NCBI RefSeq assembly: GCF_000756305.1
Contig: NZ_JRFE01000029.1
Location: 48,601 to 100,052, forward strand
Source: Myxosarcina sp. GI1
Lineage (GTDB): Bacteria > Cyanobacteriota > Cyanobacteriia > Cyanobacteriales > Xenococcaceae
DNA length: 51,452 nucleotides
Direction of reading: 5' to 3'
How positions within the stretch are numbered: the stretch's first letter is position 1; the number at the start of each line of letters is the position of its first letter. Of this stretch, positions 1 to 8,664 are shown one piece after another. The notes beneath the pieces are model-generated. The model was not told where the DNA came from and did no database searches. It saw only the letters and a program-made list of their open reading frames with translations. The translations under genes and the position numbers were made by a program.

Positions 1-831
1 CCCGCCATACTCGCTTTTGTCTAAAAAGAAGTCATCGAATAACTTAATAGTTTTTTCGGCATCTTCTAAAATATTGGGATCGCCCGTACAGCGATAGGTT
101 TGGATGGGTCCTGCCAGAGCATATATCTGTTCGTAAGCGGGAATGGCATAATAGTCGTCGCCAAATTCGGAGGCAAAGATCTTATCCTCTTTGTCACCCC
201 GTACGTCGATACCGTGATACCAGTAAACTATGCCTTCGTCGGTATCTTCAAACCGCATGTGTTCCCTGAGATATTCCGTACCTCTTTCGGCGGCTTTGAG
301 AAAGGCATCGTTGCCAGTCATCATAAACGCGGTAGCAAAACCATATACCAGACGGGAAATTGTATCGGTTTCCTGACGAAAACTAACTAGGGATTTTTGA
401 CCTGAAAGAGCCAGATTAGTGCGATAGTTGCGATAATCAAATTCGCGATCGCCAAATTGCGACTTGAGGTAGAATTTGCCCAGAGAATCGATCTGATGAA
501 CCCACCAGTCTTGTTTCTCAAACACATATTCGGTCTTTTTGCGACCAGGAAAAACAATCTGTTTGGCATCGAAGCGATCGCTATCGGGATAGAATACGCC
601 ATAAGTAGATAAATACTGTCCTGGGACGAGCATCGAGCGCATAATTCCCGTAGCATCGGGATAGCCTTCGTCAAAATTTTGAATCACTTTGGCATAAGCC
701 ATCGGACTCAATTTAACCTGAAATTCTCTACCATCAGAGGTTTTCAAACCAAAAGTCTCGCTTTCGGCATCGTAATTGGTAACGTAACCTGCAATAGAGT
801 CGGAAAAAGCAAAATCTACAGTAGTTGCCAT
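1..831 (-). CDS. AGE-like (alpha/alpha)6-barrel protein, N-terminal part
   Basis: The frame is open from an ATG at 831 to the window edge, giving 277 residues with the C-terminus missing. The first ~75 residues look like a small beta domain. The rest is helical with aromatic and acidic stretches (EKQDWWVHQIDS, SRLVYGFATAF, ALAGPIQTYRCTGD) typical of (alpha/alpha)6 toroids such as N-acylglucosamine 2-epimerase relatives. The helix pairs 'RLVYGFATAFMMTGN' and 'EQIYALAGPIQTYRCTGDP' fit that family best. The true reaction is unknown; the family includes sugar epimerases, isomerases and glycosidase-like proteins. It is the last visible gene of the minus-strand train, 118 bases after the DJ-1 gene, so it is probably co-transcribed. 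A HIP1-rich gene body argues that it is native to this genome. Confidence 0.6.
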   Translation of the reverse strand, partial: MATTVDFAFSDSIAGYVTNYDAESETFGLKTSDGREFQVKLSPMAYAKVIQNFDEGYPDATGIMRSMLVPGQYLSTYGVFYPDSDRFDAKQIVFPGRKKTEYVFEKQDWWVHQIDSLGKFYLKSQFGDREFDYRNYRTNLALSGQKSLVSFRQETDTISRLVYGFATAFMMTGNDAFLKAAERGTEYLREHMRFEDTDEGIVYWYHGIDVRGDKEDKIFASEFGDDYYAIPAYEQIYALAGPIQTYRCTGDPNILEDAEKTIKLFDDFFLDKSEYGG

Positions 832-949
832 GATAGTTTGTGGGGGAATAAAGGACAGGGTATTGACTAGTTCGGGAACTAATGACTATGCAAAAGTCAA
901 AGTATGGCAGTAGACAGAAGAATCAGGACATCTCAAACTACTGAGAACT

Positions 950-1609
950 TTACAAATTAAGCATCTTAGTTTTGACTTTTGACTTTTGACTTTTGACTTT
1001 TACTACATTGGCTGTTTCTATTTCTTTAACAAAAGCTTCCATAAATAAATCGACTACGCCTGGATGCTTGCCTGTAATCAGGTTGCCGTCGATAACTAGA
1101 TCGGCAGTAACATCGCCATCATAGATAATTTCTGCTCCTGCATTCTCCACATCGCAGATAATATTGTGGGCGCAGGTTACTTGACGGTCTTTAAGTAGAT
1201 CGGAATCGGCACAAAATAGCCAGAGACTATGACAGATAGTACCTAGTTTAAGGTTTTCAGTCGCCGCAGCCTGACGTAAAAATACCACTGCGGGAGCGTT
1301 ATTTTTTTGATCGGGTCTGACATTGACCTGATATCTCAGGCGATCCATAGCATAAGCACCGATCGCAATAATACCTTTATAGTCAGCAGGATTAATGTTT
1401 TCTACTTCGGTGGTAACGGTAACGTGATATTCGATTTTGTCATTTTCGGGATTGGAACCAAAACGCAATGACTCGTTACCCCAGAGATGAGAAATGTATT
1501 CTACTTCATAACCCTGAGTAGGGAAGTATTCATTAAAGCGACGATACTCGGTACCATCAAAATGTTCTTCAATGAGTACGCCGATTTTTCCTTTAGATTT
1601 TGTTGCCAC
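950..1609 (-). CDS. DJ-1/PfpI family protein
   Basis: This 219-residue protein has the class I glutamine amidotransferase-like fold. The nucleophile elbow is LGTICHSLW, with Cys126 followed by His127, and an acidic pair (Glu14-Glu15) near the N-terminus is where the family keeps its Cys-interacting glutamate. Members act as chaperones, glyoxalases, proteases or isonitrile hydratase-like enzymes, so the reaction cannot be fixed. The start is GTG at 1609, with an AGGAG 11 bases upstream. The C-terminal tail (KVKSQKSKVKTKMLNL) is encoded by a tandem TTTTGAC heptamer array and is therefore probably an accidental extension beyond the domain, which seems to end near residue 198. It lies 46 bases after the Nif11-SnoaL-ABM gene and is probably in the same operon. 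Confidence 0.85.
   Translation of the reverse strand: MATKSKGKIGVLIEEHFDGTEYRRFNEYFPTQGYEVEYISHLWGNESLRFGSNPENDKIEYHVTVTTEVENINPADYKGIIAIGAYAMDRLRYQVNVRPDQKNNAPAVVFLRQAAATENLKLGTICHSLWLFCADSDLLKDRQVTCAHNIICDVENAGAEIIYDGDVTADLVIDGNLITGKHPGVVDLFMEAFVKEIETANVVKVKSQKSKVKTKMLNL
970..1002. repeat. tandem heptamer TTTTGAC array
   Basis: Four to five head-to-tail copies of TTTTGAC, typical of short tandemly repeated sequences in cyanobacteria. It overlaps the 3' end of the DJ-1 gene and encodes its lysine-rich tail. Confidence 0.85.
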
Positions 1610-1655
1610 GATCTTTTAAACTCCTAATTGTATTGTTGAAGTGATTTGGGGATTG

Positions 1656-3161
1656 TTATTTGGATGCTATGGCTTGGTGATAGATTTCGTACATGTGTCC
1701 GTCGGGAGAAAGCTGTTGGAAAATCTTGGGTTCGAGCGATCGCATTGCCCCAGTAATTGAAGCTTGAAAGAATTCGGGACTTTCCCACTGGGCGTAATTA
1801 ACTACTCTGGTACCGTCTACACTTCTATGAAGACTGGAGGAGATAAAGCCAGGTCGCTCTTTGACTGTAGTTTCGAGATACTGGGAAATTTCGTCAACGA
1901 GTTGCTGTTGTTGCCCTGGTTCGACTTCAAATACCACGATTACGGGAAATACTTTAGAGTTTTGTTTATCTAAAGTTACTGGTTTTATACCTGCTTCTCC
2001 CCAGGGTGACATATCTGCATATACGCGCCATTCGCTAACTTTGTTACCTCTCAGGCGGTAAATATCGCAACAGGCAATGGTTACTTTTTTGCCAGTACCG
2101 ACCATTTCATAGTACGCATCCATTTCGATGGTAATAATATCTGGTTCTTGCCAGATCTTTCTGGGTTTATGACCAGTGAAAACTGCGGTAGTTTTAAAAG
2201 TGTTGGCAAAGAAATCGACCACTTCTTGTTTGCCATAACGAGCTTCACCAGAACCGACTTTGTAAAAGATATCATCGGTGAGATAGCTCTTAACTTTTGC
2301 CCAGTTTTGCGCCATGACTGCCCGAGAAAGTTCGCCTACTGCCTGGAGTTGTTCTGAAGATTTAGCATCGGGTTTGCCAATCGTCCATTCGGGTCCTGCG
2401 ATCGCCCATTTTGGGATATAACCATCAGCTACTCGTTGTTTTGCTTCGGGATGTTCGGCGAAGTGCTGTTTCATCGTGCCAGGAGGCAATACGGTTTTAC
2501 CTTCACTGGCTGTAAGTACCGATGCCGATGGGGGTACTGGAATACTAGAGTCAAATACGGGGTTGACATCCATAAAAATTCTTAATTCGCTGAATTTGTC
2601 TCCCTCAACGCGGAAGATATCGGTACAGGGCAGAGAAATCTCGGAATTATCTTTGCGCCAGTAGGTAACGTCCATCTCGACAAAAACAAAGTCTCCGACT
2701 TCCCAGATCATTTTGATTTCGTGGTAAACCGCATTAATTTGGCTAAAGAAGTTCTCTGCCGATTTTTGGATTGATGCTTTATCCAAACAGACATCAAAAT
2801 TACCAAATTGATATACTGGATTGTCGGTAAAGAAAGTCACAAACCCCTCAGCATCAAAAGCTTCGCCTCTAGAAAACAACCGCTTGACTAAATCTACATT
2901 CGTGCCTGAAATTTTCTCGACTTTAGCGGCACCGTTATTAGCTTCAGATGGTGCGATCGACGCTAGCATCGATTCGACTACTTGACCGAAAACTACGTGA
3001 AATTGTCCGAGAGTTTGTGACAATTCATCTGAAGTTAGAGGATGACCATTTTTAGCAGCAATATCGACAAAGCGATCTGGAGTTGTCGCTGTATGTAATT
3101 GTTGTTGCAGAGAAGGATTTTTTAAAGCATCTTCCAGCAAACTTAAAATAGCGTTGGACAT
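1656..3161 (-). CDS. Nif11-SnoaL-SnoaL-ABM fusion protein
   Basis: This 501-residue protein has four recognisable parts. Residues 1-55 match the Nif11 leader-like domain (ILSLLEDALKNPSLQQQL, then PDRFVDIAAKNG and LTSDELSQ). Residues 88-205 and 272-390 are two SnoaL/NTF2-like cone domains, known as polyketide cyclases, isomerases or small-ligand binders. Residues 403-498 form an antibiotic biosynthesis monooxygenase (ABM) ferredoxin-like domain (FPVIVVFEVEPG, then RPGFISSSLHRSVDG, NYAQWES). Nif11 domains usually lead RiPP precursors, so their presence on an enzyme is odd. The SnoaL pair is a close paralog of the C-terminal pair of the 1162-residue neighbour; both share the stretch HFAEHPEAKQRVADGYIPKW. 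The start ATG at 3161 has a GAGGTG ribosome site. A role in tailoring an aromatic or polyketide-like metabolite is inference. Confidence 0.8.
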   Translation of the reverse strand: MSNAILSLLEDALKNPSLQQQLHTATTPDRFVDIAAKNGHPLTSDELSQTLGQFHVVFGQVVESMLASIAPSEANNGAAKVEKISGTNVDLVKRLFSRGEAFDAEGFVTFFTDNPVYQFGNFDVCLDKASIQKSAENFFSQINAVYHEIKMIWEVGDFVFVEMDVTYWRKDNSEISLPCTDIFRVEGDKFSELRIFMDVNPVFDSSIPVPPSASVLTASEGKTVLPPGTMKQHFAEHPEAKQRVADGYIPKWAIAGPEWTIGKPDAKSSEQLQAVGELSRAVMAQNWAKVKSYLTDDIFYKVGSGEARYGKQEVVDFFANTFKTTAVFTGHKPRKIWQEPDIITIEMDAYYEMVGTGKKVTIACCDIYRLRGNKVSEWRVYADMSPWGEAGIKPVTLDKQNSKVFPVIVVFEVEPGQQQQLVDEISQYLETTVKERPGFISSSLHRSVDGTRVVNYAQWESPEFFQASITGAMRSLEPKIFQQLSPDGHMYEIYHQAIASK

Positions 3162-3383
3162 AAATTCACCTCAAGTGAAGAGTAGAGTAGGGGAATAAGA
3201 ACTGTAGAGTAGAGAATTTGAAGCTGGCACTCTTCAAGAGAATTTTTTTCTTTGTTAGTGCTAAACTTCAGGTTTTAAATGAACCCCGATCGCTTAATTC
3301 AAACTTGTTTTTGAGATTAAGTAACAAACGGGAAGAAGTAGGGAACAAAAAAAGAGGGTTGAGAGAAAAAGCGTTGCATTATT

Positions 3384-3445
3384 ATGGGATGGTTGAAGTC
3401 TTGCAGAGGAGCGGGGAGCAGGAAGCAAAGGAATATCAATTGTTA
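3384..3445. repeat. dispersed intergenic repeat B, copy 1
   Basis: The segment beginning ATGGGATGGTTGAAGTC and ending near ATATCAATTGTTAT matches 37045-37098 with a few substitutions and one small indel. The centre contains the common GGGAGCAGG-type heptamer sequence. Confidence 0.6.
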
Positions 3446-3470
3446 TCAATGAGCAACAATCGTTTAACAC

Positions 3471-3557
3471 TGTTCATTATTCATTGCTCATTGTTCATTG
3501 TTCATTGTTCATTGCTCATTGCTCATTGCTCATTGCTCATTGTTCATTGCTCATTGT
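3471..3557. repeat. tandem heptamer YTCATTG array
   Basis: About twelve tandem copies of TTCATTG/CTCATTG. They reach to the stop codon (3559-3561) of the 1162-residue gene and may have eroded its downstream gap. Confidence 0.9.
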
Positions 3558-3558
3558 T

Positions 3559-6500
3559 CTATGCCATACCTACAGCTTGCCTGGGCAATGCCCCGTTAGT
3601 AGATTCAGCCCAGGGAGACATATCTGCATAAACTCGCCATTCGCTAACTTTGTTACCTCTCATGCGGTAAATATCGCAGCAGGCAATAGTTACTTGTTTG
3701 CCAGTACCGATCATTTCATAGTAAGCATCCATTTCAATGGTGATAATATCTGGTTCTTGCCAGATTTTTCTGACTTTATGACCCGTGAAAACTGCGGTAG
3801 TTTTAAAAGTATCGATAAAGAAATCGACTACTTCTTGTTTGCCATAACGAGCTTCACCAGAACCAACTTTGTAAAAGATATCATCGGTAAGATAGCTCTT
3901 AACTTTTGCCCAGTTTTGCGAGATCACTGCCTGAGCCAATTCTCCAGTAGCTTTTAGCTGTTCCGACGAACCGTTGCTGTCGCTTTCAATTGCCCACTCA
4001 GGTCCTGCGATCGCCCATTTTGGGATATAACCATCGGCAACTCGTTGTTTTGCTTCGGGGTGTTCGGCAAAGTGTCTTTTCATCGTGCCAGGAGGGATGA
4101 TGGTATTACCCGCACTAGCTGTGAGTACCGATGCCGATTTTGGCACTGGAATACCAGGATCGAAAACGGGGTTAACGTCCATAAAGATTCTCAATTCACT
4201 GAATTTATCGCCTTCGACGCGGAAAATGTCACAGCATGGTAGAGCAATCGTCGAGCCATCTTTGCGCCAGTAAAAAACATCCATTTCTACAAAGACCACA
4301 TCTCCGACTTCCTGCATCATCTTGATTTCATGGTAAACCGCATCAATCTGACTGAAGAAATTATCTGCCGATTTACGAATTGCTTCTTTATCCAGGCAAA
4401 CATCAAAGTTACCAAATTGATAGACTGGTTTATCGGTAAAGAAAGTCACAAATCCTTCTGAGTCAAAGGCTTCGCCTCTGGAAAACAGACGTTTTACTAG
4501 ATCGGTATTGGTTCCTGGTAATGGTTCTAACATTGTTTTACTCCTATGGGTTGAGGTTAATAAAGATTGAGTTTGCTGTTCGGCAACTTCTTTGGCATTG
4601 AGTACGGCATTGCGAACTGCTTGTTGCAGCTTGGGAAAAATTTGGGCAGCTTTCTGCTTGGCTTCGAGACTATTCGGCAACCAATCGAAGTCATAGCTAA
4701 TCGATATGGGGTCTTGAGGGTTATTACCTGGAATAACTTGATTGACTATTTTGCCTGTAAACCAAGGATTATCTATTAGGGTGTGGGTAATAGTTTTAGT
4801 CTGCTCGTCAATGAAAATTCTCTCTTTGATGGTCATTCCCAGGACGTTCATTTGACGCAGTACCCCGTCGTTATACCTGGCTAAAATCTGTGAGTTTTGC
4901 GCTTCGGAATTATAGCGAGATGTGTTGTCAATTTTGTCTTTGACTATCTCCCAAACAGTTGCTATGGGTGCATTGACGGGAGAACTAAAGGTAAACTGTA
5001 TTTTTTCTGTAGTTGCTTCTGAAGTAATTTGAGCTTCGGGGAAGATAAAAGCCGTTTCGTTTGCCTGGTTGTAATCTTTTACCCCCTGGCGAAACTTCTC
5101 TTTTACTTTGCGGGTAGCCTGATTGAATTCCAATTGCTCTCCATTAGGTCCTTTACAGTAGAATAAAGACCAGCCTTCCATGGGATCTTCGCTCCAGTCT
5201 ATTGGTGCTTCATCTTCTGGTTCGTTCCAAAACTTGAAGGAATTGTACTTGAGAGCGACTGCTTTTCTCTCGGCTTCAGAATTAACCCGAATGACACGGT
5301 TAAAAGCTACATTAGTCATGCCGCGACGCTGACACTCAGCTTCTAACATTTGAGCAAAAAGGTTGAGATCGATTCCCTCTTTAACGTTAAAAGAGAGGTG
5401 CATGGCGTTAACGTGACCGATATGAGAAGGCAGACTATTAACCGAGCCTTTATAGGGACTAGACTTCCCCGCTTCTCTAATTTGCAGTAGCTCGACTACT
5501 ACATTACCAAAAGAGATAAACTTGACATCTAAAGCATCTTCTTTGCCGCTTCTGAGGTGGGGAATGTTAGCTTTATCTGGATCTATGCCAGCCGCGATCG
5601 CATCTAGTTCTTCTTGTTGAAATAAGGTATTCTGTGCTTTATCCCCTACCAATTCGTCTTCACTGACTACCAGTTTGCCCCCCAACACTTCGGTATAAAA
5701 TTCCACCGCTTGCGCCATGTTATCTACAGTTACGCCAAAGTGTTGCACTCCCTGGAGGTAATGACCCAATCCAGTATTGCTGTGGCTCTGATTGCTAGAT
5801 TGAGACTCTGACGACATGGCTCCAGCATCGACAGATCCAATTCTTCCCTTACCATTCATCAAAGCAACCACATCCTCTTTAAGCTGATTAGTTGCCCCTG
5901 CCTGTAAAATTAAATCGGCAACTTGAGAACTACATTTACCTGCCAGAGTCAGTTTGCCATCGTAGACAAAGGTATAAGTGCTTTGTTCGGGAAAAGGATA
6001 GAAGGCTCTGACGTATCGAGCCAAATCTCTGGTCGCGATCGCGTATTCAGTAGAAGCAAAAAACTGTTCCATCTCTAAAGCATTGGCAAAGGCAATTTCT
6101 ACCGCTGCCTGATACTGTCGTTCGGGTGGTTCAAAGTGAGACACTCCCGAAGCATCAGGACGAGAGTTATCTACTGCTTTAAATAGATGCAGTCTTAATT
6201 TCAAAACTAAATCGCTCAGAGCGATCGCCCCTGCAAAATTATCCCTCAGATATTGACGAAACTCAGTCAAACTAACGCTGTCAGCTTTTTGCAGCATGAT
6301 GTGGAATTTGAGCGCATCCACTTTACCAACAGGATCGCCTACAGGTAAGCGATCGACGTAGGTTTGAGAATTACCAACGGCAGTGTTATAACCGATCGCT
6401 TTACTAAATAAATTATGCTCGTCAGCCATTAAAATTCCCGAAGCATCAAAGAAACTCTGGCGGTCGGCTTCGGATCTAAAGGTTAATTCGGCAATTCCGT

Positions 6501-7047
6501 CAAACTGTGCTGTATCGTTGCAGATATATTCAACTCCAGGAATTTGCGGAAAAATACCAGCGCGTTTTGAGTCGAGATGAAACTGCCAATAGCGGTCTTG
6601 ACCTGGTAGACGAGCGCAGAGAGGACCGTGTACGTTTTTCCAGTAGTCGTAGAATAATTGGCGATCGATCCCCTGACGTTTCCACAGCAGCACGTAAAAA
6701 GCCACCTTTCCTGGGCGATCGCGTATGGCATAATCTTCTTTGTTTGCAGATATCATTTGTCTGTTACCACTTAAAATCTCATTTACCATTCCGAAGCAGC
6801 TAGCGACCTTGTTGAATCCCCCATAAACGCAGAGCAACAACAACAGTTCTTCAATCTCTTTGTAGGTAACTCCCTGCCGTAGGGCATTATCTATGCTGAT
6901 AGCTAGAGAATTACTCGAACTTCGATTGATTCCGTTAACCAGATCGACGGCGATCGCAATTAAAGCTTTGGTTTTGGGATTAATTAATGCCGAATTGTGT
7001 TTATCGGTCGCGCTAGCTAAAAAGTTATCGAACCTTTTATCGCTCAT
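3559..7047 (-). CDS. CMD-EthD-EthD-VOC-SRPBCC-SnoaL-SnoaL mosaic protein
   Basis: This 1162-residue protein carries seven small domains in series. Residues 1-95 are a carboxymuconolactone decarboxylase-like (CMD) helical domain. Residues 104-235 and 240-365 are EthD-like dimeric alpha-beta barrels (YDYWKNVHGPLCARLPGQ). A Ser-rich linker (403-426) follows. Residues 430-650 form a two-module VOC/glyoxalase domain with candidate metal ligands His436, Glu519, His550 and Glu640. Residues 680-820 are an SRPBCC domain of DUF1857 type, and 846-965 and 1025-1148 are SnoaL-like. The CMD part carries Ser where the stand-alone homolog at 8665-9045 has a conserved His, so it may be structural. It starts 13 bases after the preceding gene stops, so it is co-transcribed. 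Each end is a paralog of a neighbouring gene. The VOC metal triad suggests a metal-dependent isomerase or dioxygenase step; substrates are unknown. Confidence 0.82.
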   Translation of the reverse strand: MSDKRFDNFLASATDKHNSALINPKTKALIAIAVDLVNGINRSSSNSLAISIDNALRQGVTYKEIEELLLLLCVYGGFNKVASCFGMVNEILSGNRQMISANKEDYAIRDRPGKVAFYVLLWKRQGIDRQLFYDYWKNVHGPLCARLPGQDRYWQFHLDSKRAGIFPQIPGVEYICNDTAQFDGIAELTFRSEADRQSFFDASGILMADEHNLFSKAIGYNTAVGNSQTYVDRLPVGDPVGKVDALKFHIMLQKADSVSLTEFRQYLRDNFAGAIALSDLVLKLRLHLFKAVDNSRPDASGVSHFEPPERQYQAAVEIAFANALEMEQFFASTEYAIATRDLARYVRAFYPFPEQSTYTFVYDGKLTLAGKCSSQVADLILQAGATNQLKEDVVALMNGKGRIGSVDAGAMSSESQSSNQSHSNTGLGHYLQGVQHFGVTVDNMAQAVEFYTEVLGGKLVVSEDELVGDKAQNTLFQQEELDAIAAGIDPDKANIPHLRSGKEDALDVKFISFGNVVVELLQIREAGKSSPYKGSVNSLPSHIGHVNAMHLSFNVKEGIDLNLFAQMLEAECQRRGMTNVAFNRVIRVNSEAERKAVALKYNSFKFWNEPEDEAPIDWSEDPMEGWSLFYCKGPNGEQLEFNQATRKVKEKFRQGVKDYNQANETAFIFPEAQITSEATTEKIQFTFSSPVNAPIATVWEIVKDKIDNTSRYNSEAQNSQILARYNDGVLRQMNVLGMTIKERIFIDEQTKTITHTLIDNPWFTGKIVNQVIPGNNPQDPISISYDFDWLPNSLEAKQKAAQIFPKLQQAVRNAVLNAKEVAEQQTQSLLTSTHRSKTMLEPLPGTNTDLVKRLFSRGEAFDSEGFVTFFTDKPVYQFGNFDVCLDKEAIRKSADNFFSQIDAVYHEIKMMQEVGDVVFVEMDVFYWRKDGSTIALPCCDIFRVEGDKFSELRIFMDVNPVFDPGIPVPKSASVLTASAGNTIIPPGTMKRHFAEHPEAKQRVADGYIPKWAIAGPEWAIESDSNGSSEQLKATGELAQAVISQNWAKVKSYLTDDIFYKVGSGEARYGKQEVVDFFIDTFKTTAVFTGHKVRKIWQEPDIITIEMDAYYEMIGTGKQVTIACCDIYRMRGNKVSEWRVYADMSPWAESTNGALPRQAVGMA

Positions 7048-7060
7048 TAGTCATTGTTGT

Positions 7061-8608
7061 TTAGGTTGTAATCAAGCCGAGCAAGCTATCTGGGGCAAAA
7101 ACGTCACGATAAAAAGTTAGCTGTTCGGTTTTGAGATGACATCCGCCTCTATGACCCCGACGCACCCAGGTTACATTACCTTTAGCGAGAGTTTCGTTAG
7201 TTTCGTCATCGACGCATTTCCATTCAAAGTAAGTTACCTCGCCGTGAAACATCACGATGGGCCAGCACATAGTTACACCAGGTTGAGCGATTAATGCCCA
7301 CCAGTGTTTTTCTCGTTCTTTTTGCTCGTCTAAGCCATAATAAGGACCGTCTTGGCATAAATACACTAGGTCGTCGCGATATTCAGCGGTTAAAATATCG
7401 CCCCGTCCCTGTCTTAAAGCTTCGCAATGAGTGGGCCACCAGTCTTGGTTTTCCTGTTCGATTTGTTGGAGAGTATAACTAGAATCAATTTCTGGTAATG
7501 TTGGCTCTTTCATAGCCGCAAACTTTTCGCCATCTTCAATCAGCTTTTTCGCTACATAAGCAGTTACCAATCCAGGTCGAGAATAATCGGCAGCTAGCTC
7601 GCGATAGAAATTGGTGCGTTTTCTAACAGGTGTCGAGGCAGCCTGTGCCGCGCCGTTAGTCGAGGCTTTACCGTTGGTCTGAATTAGTTGTTGTTGCAGC
7701 ATGAGAGTAGTTACATCCTCTTTGAGTTGGTTAGTCGCGCCAATATTGGCAATTAATTCGGCAACAGTAGAGCTACGCTGACCTGCCAGGGTCATGTTGC
7801 CGTCGTAGACAAAGGTGTATGCCGTACGTTCGGGGAAAGGTAAAAAGCGGTCTACATATCTGGCTAAATCTTGAGTAGCGATCGCGTATTCGGTGGAACT
7901 AAAGAATTTTTCCATCTCTAAAGGATTGGCAAAGGCAATTTCCACCGCTGCCTGATACTGTTGTTCTGGCGGCTCGAAGTGAGACACTCCAGCCGCATCG
8001 GGGCGAGAGTTGTCTACTTCTTCAAATAGGTGCAAACGTAATTTTAATACCGATTCGCTGCGAGCGATCGCGGGGGCGTAACTCTCGGTTAGATACTGAC
8101 GAAAAGCGGCAACACTAGCCCCTGGTGATTTCCTCACCATAATATGGAACTTCAACAAACCTAGATTGCCGTTGGGTTCGCCACTGGGAATTCCATCGAC
8201 ATAGGTAATCGAATTACCAGAGTTGGTATTGTAGCCGATCGCTTTACTAAAAATATTATGTTCGTCATCCATTAAAATTGCAGCCGATTTAAACCAGACA
8301 TTGCGTTCGGCTTCGCTAGTAAAAGTCAGTTCCGCGATCCCATTAAATTGCTCTTCATCATTGCAACTATATTCAATACCAGGAATTGCAGGCCACAAAC
8401 CCCCTTCATTGCGGTCTAAATGAAACTGCCAATACTGATATTGACCGGGCAAACGAGCGCAAACGGGACCGTGAACATCACGCCAATAGTCATCAAACAG
8501 TTCGCGGGTAATACCCCTGCGTTTCCATAACAAAACATAAAAAGCCAATCTTCCCTGGCGATCGCGTGCCGCATAATCGGTTTTTCGAGTTGTAGTCAAA
8601 ATTGTCAC
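7061..8608 (-). CDS. EthD-EthD-SnoaL-like protein
   Basis: This 515-residue protein begins with two EthD-like ferredoxin-fold domains (about 12-140 and 150-270). The first has FDDYWRDVHGPVCARLPGQY and the second includes FHIMVRKSPGASVAAFRQYL. A linker rich in Ala, Ser and Thr follows, then a SnoaL/NTF2-like domain from about residue 385 (GDILTAEYRDDLVYLCQDGP, HWWALIAQPGVTMCWP). EthD domains catalyse or support oxygenations and dehydrations in ether degradation and in polyketide tailoring. The EthD pair is clearly paralogous to residues 104-365 of the 1162-residue protein. The start is GTG at 8608, with a strong AAGGAG upstream. It lies 56 bases after the CMD gene and 13 bases before the next gene, so it sits in the middle of an operon. 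Confidence 0.82.
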   Translation of the reverse strand: MTILTTTRKTDYAARDRQGRLAFYVLLWKRRGITRELFDDYWRDVHGPVCARLPGQYQYWQFHLDRNEGGLWPAIPGIEYSCNDEEQFNGIAELTFTSEAERNVWFKSAAILMDDEHNIFSKAIGYNTNSGNSITYVDGIPSGEPNGNLGLLKFHIMVRKSPGASVAAFRQYLTESYAPAIARSESVLKLRLHLFEEVDNSRPDAAGVSHFEPPEQQYQAAVEIAFANPLEMEKFFSSTEYAIATQDLARYVDRFLPFPERTAYTFVYDGNMTLAGQRSSTVAELIANIGATNQLKEDVTTLMLQQQLIQTNGKASTNGAAQAASTPVRKRTNFYRELAADYSRPGLVTAYVAKKLIEDGEKFAAMKEPTLPEIDSSYTLQQIEQENQDWWPTHCEALRQGRGDILTAEYRDDLVYLCQDGPYYGLDEQKEREKHWWALIAQPGVTMCWPIVMFHGEVTYFEWKCVDDETNETLAKGNVTWVRRGHRGGCHLKTEQLTFYRDVFAPDSLLGLITT

Positions 8609-8664
8609 TTCTTTTCTCCTTAGTGAATAGGAAATAGGGAATAGTCAAAAAGTAACTGGATTGT

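Larger units (their letters stand above)
3162..3558. other. 397-base gap inside the enzyme cluster, repeat-filled
   Basis: The gap holds a copy of a dispersed repeat (3384-3445, related to 37045-37098) and a heptamer array (3471-3557). The ORFs that can be read here are made of repeats and overlap the neighbouring gene, so I do not call a gene. It separates two genes of the same strand and could hold an internal promoter, but none is evident. Confidence 0.6.

Noticed and set aside
100-390. 96-codon plus-strand frame
   Set aside because: It is opposite the AGE-like gene whose minus frame is open over 277 codons with typical protein sequence, so it is a shadow.
387-674. 95-codon minus-strand frame
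   Set aside because: It lies in another frame of the AGE-like gene and has no family features.
3471-3557. CRISPR array
   Set aside because: The units are 7 bases with no spacers, so this is a tandem heptamer array.
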